The position numbers and the translations under genes were made by a program. A stretch of 5,140 nt of DNA from Prevotellaceae bacterium (lineage in GTDB: Bacteria > Bacteroidota > Bacteroidia > Bacteroidales > Bacteroidaceae). Each line of letters starts with the position of its first letter. The first letter of the stretch is position 1. Of this stretch, positions 1 through 5,140 are shown piece after piece. Location of the stretch: assembly GCA_021204885.1 (NCBI GenBank), contig JAJPYP010000222.1, positions 1 to 5,140 on the forward strand, given 5' to 3'. The notes under the pieces are model-generated. The model saw nothing but the letters and a program-made list of their open reading frames with translations, did not search any database and was not told where the DNA came from.

Positions 1-11
1 TTTTTTTGTAG

Positions 12-170
12 TCTAAGGAATACTATCCTTATATTCTGTCGAAGCGCTTCGGCAGGTCTGTTCAAGCGCTTCGGCAATATCTGTTCAAGCGCTTCGGCAG
101 TACCTGTTCAAGCGCTTCGATTCAGTGAATTCAAGCGCTTCGATTCAGTACATGGAAAGGCTTCCTTAGA
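12..170. repeat. 9 bp inverted repeat flanking the dyad array
   Basis: TCTAAGGAA at 12-20 is the exact reverse complement of TTCCTTAGA at 162-170. The two arms bracket the whole five-copy array. Each arm also has a short local alternative partner: AAGGA (15-19) with TCCTT (26-30), and AAGG (157-160) with CCTT (164-167). A long-range stem and two small local hairpins are therefore mutually exclusive. The match is seen directly. Whether it marks the ends of a discrete repeat element or arose by chance cannot be decided from one locus. Confidence 0.5.
36..147. repeat. Five-copy tandem array of 22-23 bp dyad repeats
   Basis: Five copies of AAGCGCTTCG begin at 42, 64, 87, 110 and 133, giving steps of 22, 23, 23 and 23 bp. 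The 8 bp core AAGCGCTT is a perfect palindrome. The typical unit reads CTGTTC-AAGCGCTT-CGGCAG. Copy 1 (36-55) is a 20 bp palindrome broken by one T/G pair. Copy 5 (126-147) uses different outer arms, TGAAT and ATTCA, which still pair with each other; copy 4 is a hybrid with a CTG left arm and the copy-5-type right arm. The array lies just past the stop codon of tilS in non-coding DNA. Several off-core positions pair T with G on the plus strand, so an RNA hairpin would fold better from the plus strand. The function is unknown. It could be a multi-site protein-binding region, an intergenic variable-number repeat, or a structured 3' region of a gene lying to the left of the window. Confidence 0.9.
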
Positions 171-200
171 AACGGGGATTGGGAAGATGGAATAGGGTGG

Positions 201-1583
201 TTAACGTACCGCATCGGGCGGCAAGAGCGTCGCGACCGTTACGCGCTTCGTGTGGTCGGTCACCTTGAAGCGGTCATCGCTACGCTCGCCTACCAACCAG
301 CAGATGGCATCGCCCGAGCAGAGTACCCATTGCCTCTCTTTTTGAAGCAAGGAGAACTTGCGGTCGGTGAGGTAATCGCTCACCAACTTGCGGCCGCGCA
401 TGCCGAAGGGAATGAAGCTGTCGCCGTGCCGCCAGGGGCGCAGGATGAGTGGCTCTTGCAGCTTGTCGGCATCGAAGCAGGCGGTCTCTTTGGTGCGGGG
501 AATGGTGAAACCGGGCGTGTAGGCAAAGGTCTGAACATGCAGTAGGGGGCGGTCTGTGTCGGCAGCCACAGTCATTCCGTTTGCAGTAATTACACTCCTA
601 TTATCCCCATCGAGTGTTTCCCCGTTCTCCGTAATGACGGTCTTGTGGCTTGTTTGCCGCGGGCGTGGCGTAACTAATAGGCGGTCGCGGTCTTTTACCA
701 CTTGCCAACTGTCGCTTAGGAACACCTTGCCCGGCTGCCCTGTAAGGGAACGGTGTATATTCTCTATCTGTGCCGCGTTGAAACCGAGCGGATGGAGCAG
801 CTCGAAGAGCAAGGCGGCGGGTGCGGGCGCTTGTTGCAAGGCGGTAAGGTCGATGCCCTCGGCACACTGCACGCGCCCGCGGGCCTCGGCCATGCCGTGA
901 TGATAGACAAGGGCGACATCGGCGAGGCGGGCGGCCGTCTTTATCAGCGCGTCGCGCACGGAGGGGTTTATCTCTTCCATCAAAGGCAAGAGCCGGAGGC
1001 GTATCTTGTTGCGCGTGTAAGTGGCTTGCAGGTTGGTGCTGTCGGTAACGTAGGGTTGGTCAAGGCTGTCAAGATAGGCCAATATCTCCTTCCTGTCGGT
1101 GCAAAGCAGCGGACGCACTACCGCGCCGTTACGCGCACGAATGCCGCACAGCCCGCCGATGCCCGTGCCGCGTATCAGGTTCAAGAGCAGCGTCTCCACG
1201 CTGTCGTCGCGGTGGTGGGCCACGGCAACGACGGCGGCGTTTATCTCTTGGCGTAACCGCTCGAACCAGCCATAGCGCAGATAGCGGGCGGCCATCTCGA
1301 TGGAGACGTGGCGCGTCTCGGCCTCTTTACAGGTATCGAAGCGGGCCACGTGCAAGGGCACGTGCAGCGTGTGGCAAAGCTCGCGCACGAAGGCCTCGTC
1401 CCTGTCTGACTCCATTCCGCGTAGCGTGAAGTTGCAATGCGCCGCCTCGCACCGATAGCCCAAGGCCAACAACACACGCAGCAAAGCCACCGAATCGGCC
1501 CCGCCGCTCAGGGCCACGAGTACCTTGTCTTCCGGCTCGATAAGCCCCTCGGATGCGATGAATTGTGCTACCTTGCGTTCCAT
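201..1583 (-). CDS. tilS: tRNA(Ile)-lysidine synthetase TilS
   Basis: TilS is a cytoplasmic N-type ATP pyrophosphatase. It attaches lysine to C34 of the CAU-anticodon tRNA-Ile, which switches both its charging and its decoding from methionine to isoleucine at AUA. The 460-residue protein carries the PP-loop SGGADS (residues 26-31), the family motif [10 protein letters not shown] (122-131) followed by [10 protein letters not shown], and a central helical region. Its C-terminal TilS domain has R382, W384, GD (387-388), PFGM (392-395) and SDYLTDRK (402-409). The length is close to the two-domain form of the family. The ATG at 1581-1583 was chosen because it lies about 25 residues before the PP-loop and just after a -7-like element. 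The frame stays open upstream to about 2150, but that stretch is antisense to yigZ and shows no TilS homology. Residues 315-339 hold an imperfect internal duplication ([10 protein letters not shown] / [10 protein letters not shown]) in the linker before the C-terminal domain. The gene is divergent from yigZ and is followed by the dyad-repeat array. Confidence 0.95.
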   Translation of the reverse strand: MERKVAQFIASEGLIEPEDKVLVALSGGADSVALLRVLLALGYRCEAAHCNFTLRGMESDRDEAFVRELCHTLHVPLHVARFDTCKEAETRHVSIEMAARYLRYGWFERLRQEINAAVVAVAHHRDDSVETLLLNLIRGTGIGGLCGIRARNGAVVRPLLCTDRKEILAYLDSLDQPYVTDSTNLQATYTRNKIRLRLLPLMEEINPSVRDALIKTAARLADVALVYHHGMAEARGRVQCAEGIDLTALQQAPAPAALLFELLHPLGFNAAQIENIHRSLTGQPGKVFLSDSWQVVKDRDRLLVTPRPRQTSHKTVITENGETLDGDNRSVITANGMTVAADTDRPLLHVQTFAYTPGFTIPRTKETACFDADKLQEPLILRPWRHGDSFIPFGMRGRKLVSDYLTDRKFSLLQKERQWVLCSGDAICWLVGERSDDRFKVTDHTKRVTVATLLPPDAVR

Positions 1584-1602
1584 TTTCGTGTCGTTAATAC
1601 GG

Positions 1603-1638
1603 CAAAGATAGTGCAATTCTTTTTTATAGCAGCCAAAA
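1603..1638 (-). promoter_or_regulatory. Probable tilS promoter (Bacteroidetes type)
   Basis: Read on the minus strand, TATCTTTG (plus-strand CAAAGATA, 1603-1610) fits the Bacteroidetes -7 consensus TAnnTTTG. If its last base is -7, transcription starts near 1596, leaving a leader of about 13 nt before the tilS ATG at 1583. The best -33 candidate is TTTTG (plus-strand 1634-1638), but the 23 nt gap is a few bases longer than usual. No Shine-Dalgarno-like sequence is visible, as is normal for this phylum. Confidence 0.6.
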
Positions 1639-1651
1639 GTCACTATCTTTG
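1620..1651 (+). promoter_or_regulatory. Probable yigZ-hisJ promoter (Bacteroidetes type)
   Basis: TATCTTTG at 1644-1651 matches the -7 consensus TAnnTTTG. A T-run at 1620-1625 lies 18-20 nt upstream where the -33 TTTG element belongs, although it lacks the G. The predicted start point falls at about 1656-1658, on top of the ATG of yigZ, so the message would be leaderless or nearly so. It would drive both yigZ and the overlapping hisJ-like gene. Confidence 0.65.
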
Positions 1652-1655
1652 TGGC

Positions 1656-2288
1656 ATGAGCGCAGACACCTATAAGACCATCGCGGCTCCCGCGCAAGGC
1701 ATCTACACCGAAAAGCGGAGCAAGTTCATCGCCATCGCCCTGCCCGTGCGCACGGTCGAGGAGGTGAAGGCGCGGCTTGATGTGTACCGCAAGGAGTATT
1801 ACGATGCCCGCCACTTGTGTTATGCTTATATGCTGGGTGCCGACAGGAAGCTGTTCCGTGCCAACGACAACGGGGAGCCCTCGGGCACGGCGGGCAGGCC
1901 GATATTGGGACAGATCAACTCCAATGAACTGACCGACATCTTGGTGGTTGTGGTGCGTTACTTCGGCGGCATCAAATTGGGCACGAGCGGGCTTATCGTG
2001 GCTTATAAAGCCGCTGCGGCCCAGGCCATCCATGCCGCCACGATTATAGAGAAGACGGTGGACGACACGCTGGCCGTGCTCTTCGAGTATCCCTTCTTGA
2101 ACGACGTGATGCGCGTGGTCAAAGAGGAGGAACCTGAGGTGTTGTCGCAATCCTACGACATGGATTGCCGTATGGCGCTCCGCATCCGCCGCTCGGCCCT
2201 GCCGCGATTGAAGGCACGGTTGGAGAAGGTGGAGACGTTGCGTTTCGAGACCGAAGAGGCTGAACCTTTTGAACCGCTTGGCTTATGA
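1656..2288 (+). CDS. yigZ: YigZ/IMPACT-family protein (UPF0029)
   Basis: This 210-residue protein belongs to the IMPACT/YigZ family. Eukaryotic members (IMPACT, Yih1) bind Gcn1 and restrain the Gcn2 kinase; the role of the bacterial proteins is poorly defined, although links to translation have been proposed. The N-terminal UPF0029 domain (about 10-125) shows EKRSKFIA (19-26), the signature [14 protein letters not shown] (71-84) and [16 protein letters not shown] (98-113). The rest (about 140-205) fits the smaller ferredoxin-like C-terminal domain, DUF1949. Length and domain order are normal for bacterial members. The ATG at 1656 was chosen because [12 protein letters not shown] leads straight into the domain; an in-frame ATG at 1437 lies inside tilS on the opposite strand and past the promoter. 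The next in-frame Met is only at residue 59. The stop codon overlaps the start of the next gene (ATGA), so the two are very likely co-transcribed and translationally coupled. Confidence 0.93.
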   Translation: MSADTYKTIAAPAQGIYTEKRSKFIAIALPVRTVEEVKARLDVYRKEYYDARHLCYAYMLGADRKLFRANDNGEPSGTAGRPILGQINSNELTDILVVVVRYFGGIKLGTSGLIVAYKAAAAQAIHAATIIEKTVDDTLAVLFEYPFLNDVMRVVKEEEPEVLSQSYDMDCRMALRIRRSALPRLKARLEKVETLRFETEEAEPFEPLGL

Positions 2289-3130
2289 ATGGAAACTTGA
2301 CCAACTACCACAGCCATTGCCTTTATTGCGACGGACGCGCCGACATGGAGCCTTTCGTGCGCTTTGCCTTAAATGCCGGTTTCACGGCTTACGGCTTCTC
2401 CTCGCACGCCCCGTTGCCCTTCCCCACGGCATGGACCATGGAGTGGGACCGCATGCACGACTACTTGGCCGAGATAGAGCGCTTGAAGCGGAAGTATGCC
2501 GGGCGCATCGAGCTATACACCGGCTTGGAGATTGACTACTTGAACGAGAGCAGCAACCCCGCGTCGGCCATGTTCAAAGCGTTGCCGCTCGACTTCCGCA
2601 TCGGCTCGGTGCACTTGCTCTATAACGCGCAGAGCGAGGTGGTGGACATTGACTTGCCTGTATGGAAGTTCCGCCAGATGGTGGTAAGGGAGTACCACGG
2701 CGACGTGGACTTGGTGGTACGCCTCTACTATAACCGGCTGATGCGCATGGTGCAGTTAGGCGGTTTCGAGGTGCTGGGCCATGCCGACAAGCTGCATTAT
2801 AACGCCAACTGTTATCGCCCCGGCTTGATAGTGGAGCCTTGGTATGACGGGTTGGTGCGCCGTTGCTTCGAGGAGATAGCCCGTCGCGGTTACATCGTGG
2901 AGGTGAACACGAAAGCCTACGTAGACCAAGGGGTGTTCTTTCCCGACGCGCGTTACTTCCCCTTCTTGCACGATTTGGGCATACGGGTGCAGGTGAACAG
3001 CGACGCGCACTATCCCCACTTGATAAACAGCGGCCGCCCCCAAGCCTTGCGGGCGTTGAGGGCGGCGGGTTACAAGCACGTCATGGAGTTGCATGGCGGC
3101 GATTGGTTGGAGATGCCTATTCGGCTATAG
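2285..3130 (+). CDS. PHP-family phosphatase, HisJ-type (putative histidinol-phosphatase)
   Basis: This 281-residue PHP-superfamily metal-dependent phosphoesterase resembles HisJ, which hydrolyses L-histidinol phosphate to histidinol in histidine synthesis. Metal-binding motifs occur in the expected order: YHSHCLYCDG (H9, H11, D16), SSHAPLPF (H41), GLEIDYL (E82), GSVHLL (H110), GHADK (H166) and NSDAH (D240, H242), with EVNT at 206-209. SHAPLPF and GLE(I/V)DY are HisJ hallmarks compared with other PHP proteins. No signal peptide is seen, so it should be cytoplasmic. The ATG shares bases with the yigZ stop (ATGA), implying coupled translation. No other his gene is visible nearby, and many Bacteroidales also have a HisB-type phosphatase, so the real substrate may be another phosphate ester; hisJ is therefore not assigned as a symbol. 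Its last 14 bp overlap the end of the convergent S46 peptidase gene, and no terminator hairpin with a T-run is visible after the stop. Confidence 0.85.
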   Translation: MNGNLTNYHSHCLYCDGRADMEPFVRFALNAGFTAYGFSSHAPLPFPTAWTMEWDRMHDYLAEIERLKRKYAGRIELYTGLEIDYLNESSNPASAMFKALPLDFRIGSVHLLYNAQSEVVDIDLPVWKFRQMVVREYHGDVDLVVRLYYNRLMRMVQLGGFEVLGHADKLHYNANCYRPGLIVEPWYDGLVRRCFEEIARRGYIVEVNTKAYVDQGVFFPDARYFPFLHDLGIRVQVNSDAHYPHLINSGRPQALRALRAAGYKHVMELHGGDWLEMPIRL

Positions 3131-5140
3131 TCAATTCATCTATCAAGTGCGTGGCGCCCGCATACTTCTCGATGAGGAAGAGCACGTAGCGTATGTCTAC
3201 ACAGACGGCCCGCTGTGAGGAGGGACGGAAGGCGATGTCGCCCGTCAACCCTTCGTAGTTGCGGTCGAAGCCCGCGCCAATCAACTCTCCCTTGGCATTG
3301 AACACGGGGCTGCCCGAGTTGCCGCCGGTGTTGTCGGTGTCTACGATGAAGCAGACGGGCATCTGCCCGTCGGGCAAGGCGTAGCGTCCGAAGTCGCCCG
3401 CCTGATAGAGCTCTTTCAGCTTTTGGGGTACCTTGAACTCGTAGTTGTCGGGGATCTCTTTCTCCATCACTCCCTTCAGGGTGGTGTAGTAGCCGTACTC
3501 CAACCCGTCCTTGGGCGAGTAGGGAAGCACGCGGCCGTAGGTGAGGCGCAGGGTGGAGTTGGCGTCCGGATAGAGCGGCTGCCCTTCGGCTCGCTTCATG
3601 GCCATCATGCCCTCTACCCACACCTTGTGGGCGGCATCGTAGTGCTTGCCTGCCTCCATCATGGCAAGGGAGGTTTGCAGCAGCCCGTCGGTGATGGAGT
3701 ACTTGAAGAGCACCATCCAGTCGGCATTGATGCGGAAGAGGGTAGGCTTGGCGATGAACTTCTCGAAGTTGTCGCGGCTGCCGAAGATGGAGTAGTCGAA
3801 GCAAGCGTCGATGAAAGCATCGCTGTCGCCCTTGAAGCGCGTGTCAATCACCTTGAAGATGCCGATGCGCTGCTCTTGCGGGATGTATTGCATGTAGGTG
3901 CGCAGCATCTGCTTGCCCACGGCACGCTCCACTTGCGGGTAGGGAACGGACGCGAAGTAGGCGTCGGCGGCACGGCGCAAGCTGTCGGCGGCGGCGCGGA
4001 TGGCGGCTTTCTTCTTGCTCTTCAAGGCGGTGACAAGCGCGGTGGTGCCGGGTATGCGCATGAAGTCAAGCCCCGTGACCAAGGCCTCTTGGATGGCTTG
4101 CTGGTGGTAGAGTGCGGGGCGGCGTTGCCTGACGATACTGCCGATGGTATCGAAGGCTTCGCGGTAAGCGGTGGTGCCTAAGGAGTCGCCCCAACGTAGC
4201 AGCTTCTCTTGCTGCGCCCGCTTGGTGTCGAGCACTTTCAGGCGTACCAACCCCTCGTTCATGCCGATGGCGTTCTTCCAGTAGTTGGCGCTCGAGGCGT
4301 ACTTGCTGGCGTAGTGAATGCGCACGGCATCGTCCTCCAACATGTGCTGCATGAGCACTTGCTGGCGTGCGTCGCGCACGTGGTGACGCATGAAGTTGAC
4401 GGTCTGCATGCGCTCTTCCACCTCGTCGGCGGTCATGTAGCGCCAGTTGCGGCCGGGGAAGCCCATGACGAAAGCGAAGTCGCCCTCCTTATAGCCGGCA
4501 AGGCTGATAGTGAGGTGCTTCTTCACTTTCAAGGGCACGTTCTGCTCGCTGTAAGGGGCAGGCTCACCATCCTTGTCGGCATAGATGCGGAATAGGGAGA
4601 AGTCGCCCGTGTGGCGGGGCCACGTCCAGTTGTCGGTATCGGCACCGAACTTGCCGATGGAGCTGGGCGGTGCGCCTACCATGCGGATGTCGCTGTAGGT
4701 GCGCTTCACGAAGAGCCAGTAACCGTTGCCCCCGTAGAAGGTCTTGAGCTCCAAGGAGCGTCCCGGCGCGTCGGCTATCCCCTGTTCCTTGGCGAAACGG
4801 TCGGCCACGGTTTTCAGGTACTTGGGCGATAGGTAGTTGGTGCCGTTGGGGTCGGGGTCTATAGCCAACCGCGCTTTCACGTAGTCGGTCACTTCGAGTA
4901 TCTCTTCAATGAAGGTGACGGTGAGTCCCTTGCAAGGCAACTCCTCGGCGCGTGACATGGCCCAGAAGCCGTCCGTGAGGTAGTCGTGTTCCACCGAGCT
5001 GTGTTGCTGGATGGAAGCGTATCCGCAATGGTGGTTGGTGAGCAACAGACCGTCGGCCGATATGACCTCGGCGGTGCAACCGCCTCCGAAATGCACGACG
5101 GCATCTTTCAAGGAGATGCCGTCGGGGTTGTATATCTGCG
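3117..5140 (-). CDS. dpp11: S46 dipeptidyl-peptidase, DPP11-type (Asp/Glu-specific), 5' end off window
   Basis: S46 serine exopeptidases sit in the periplasm of Bacteroidetes and release N-terminal dipeptides, which asaccharolytic and peptide-using species ferment. The window holds 673 codons before the stop; the frame is open to the right edge and the first residues read QIYNPDGIS-LKDAV. The gene therefore starts outside, and the TTG at 5109-5111 is an internal leucine, not a start. About 50 residues, including the signal peptide, should be missing if it has the usual ~720. The triad is visible: His in TNHHCGY (codon 5028-5030), Asp in HTGDF (4602-4604) and Ser in GGNSGSPV (3315-3317). The His-to-Asp spacing of 142 residues equals that of P. 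gingivalis DPP11 (His85/Asp227). Eighteen residues after the Ser is Arg (FDRNYEG, codon 3261-3263), equivalent to Arg673 of DPP11, which confers acidic P1 preference; DPP7 has Gly there. It converges on and overlaps the PHP gene. Confidence 0.9.
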   Translation of the reverse strand, partial: QIYNPDGISLKDAVVHFGGGCTAEVISADGLLLTNHHCGYASIQQHSSVEHDYLTDGFWAMSRAEELPCKGLTVTFIEEILEVTDYVKARLAIDPDPNGTNYLSPKYLKTVADRFAKEQGIADAPGRSLELKTFYGGNGYWLFVKRTYSDIRMVGAPPSSIGKFGADTDNWTWPRHTGDFSLFRIYADKDGEPAPYSEQNVPLKVKKHLTISLAGYKEGDFAFVMGFPGRNWRYMTADEVEERMQTVNFMRHHVRDARQQVLMQHMLEDDAVRIHYASKYASSANYWKNAIGMNEGLVRLKVLDTKRAQQEKLLRWGDSLGTTAYREAFDTIGSIVRQRRPALYHQQAIQEALVTGLDFMRIPGTTALVTALKSKKKAAIRAAADSLRRAADAYFASVPYPQVERAVGKQMLRTYMQYIPQEQRIGIFKVIDTRFKGDSDAFIDACFDYSIFGSRDNFEKFIAKPTLFRINADWMVLFKYSITDGLLQTSLAMMEAGKHYDAAHKVWVEGMMAMKRAEGQPLYPDANSTLRLTYGRVLPYSPKDGLEYGYYTTLKGVMEKEIPDNYEFKVPQKLKELYQAGDFGRYALPDGQMPVCFIVDTDNTGGNSGSPVFNAKGELIGAGFDRNYEGLTGDIAFRPSSQRAVCVDIRYVLFLIEKYAGATHLIDELTIAE

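Larger units (their letters stand above)
1603..1651. promoter_or_regulatory. 11 bp inverted repeat containing both divergent -7 elements
   Basis: CAAAGATAGTG (1603-1613) is the perfect reverse complement of CACTATCTTTG (1641-1651), with 27 bp between them. The outer 8 bp of each arm is the -7 element of one promoter. The extra 3 bp of matching sequence (GTG/CAC) is not required by the promoter consensus. The arrangement may be an operator for co-regulation of tilS and yigZ, or simply two promoters of the same class that happen to match a little further. Confidence 0.55.

Noticed and set aside
1..7. T-run as the tail of an intrinsic terminator
   Set aside because: A seven-T run is present at the window edge, but any preceding hairpin would be outside the window; for tilS it is on the wrong strand.
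36..147. Regularly spaced repeats as a CRISPR array
   Set aside because: The period is only 22-23 bp with about 12 bp between cores, and the intervening sequence is itself repeated, so there are no unique spacers; no cas genes are visible.
1437..1655. Longer yigZ starting at an upstream in-frame ATG
   Set aside because: The extra 73 codons are antisense to the start of tilS and precede the predicted promoter; homology begins right after position 1656.
1584..2150. N-terminal extension of TilS by 189 residues
   Set aside because: The frame is open but lies antisense to yigZ, contains the promoter region and shows no TilS homology; the PP-loop sits the normal distance from the ATG at 1581-1583.
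3423..4181. 252-residue plus-strand reading frame inside the peptidase gene
   Set aside because: It lies wholly antisense to well-conserved S46 sequence, has no recognisable motif, and is the kind of frame expected opposite GC-rich codons.
5109..5111. TTG as the start codon of the S46 peptidase
   Set aside because: The preceding codons read QIYNPDGIS, typical S46 sequence, so the frame continues beyond the right edge.

Overview
The window looks like chromosome from a GC-rich member of the Bacteroidales (Prevotella/Bacteroides-like; genus not resolvable by eye). Three things point there: an S46-family dipeptidyl-peptidase of the type known from Porphyromonas and Bacteroides, promoter elements matching the Bacteroidetes -7 consensus TAnnTTTG, and no Shine-Dalgarno-like sequence before the visible starts. 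Coding sequence fills nearly everything to the right of position 200.

Layout: positions 1-200 are non-coding and hold five tandem copies of a 22-23 bp unit centred on the palindrome AAGCGCTT. A 9 bp inverted repeat flanks the array. From 201 to 1583 on the minus strand lies tilS (tRNA-Ile lysidine synthetase). A 72 bp gap (1584-1655) separates it from a divergent two-gene unit on the plus strand: a YigZ/IMPACT-family protein (1656-2288) and a HisJ-type PHP phosphatase (2285-3130), joined by an ATGA overlap. From 3117 to the right edge, on the minus strand, is an S46 dipeptidyl-peptidase of the DPP11 (Asp/Glu-specific) type. Its 5' end lies outside the window, and its 3' end overlaps the phosphatase gene tail-to-tail by 14 bp.

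Functionally this is mostly housekeeping: tRNA decoding fidelity (TilS), a probable translation-associated protein (YigZ/IMPACT), a metal-dependent phosphoesterase, and periplasmic peptide degradation that feeds amino-acid fermentation. No complete new multi-gene system, mobile element, CRISPR array or RNA gene was seen. The parts that the genes do not explain are the dyad-repeat array at the left edge and the mirror-image promoter region between tilS and yigZ. In that region both -7 elements sit in the arms of a perfect 11 bp inverted repeat, and yigZ appears to have almost no 5' leader.
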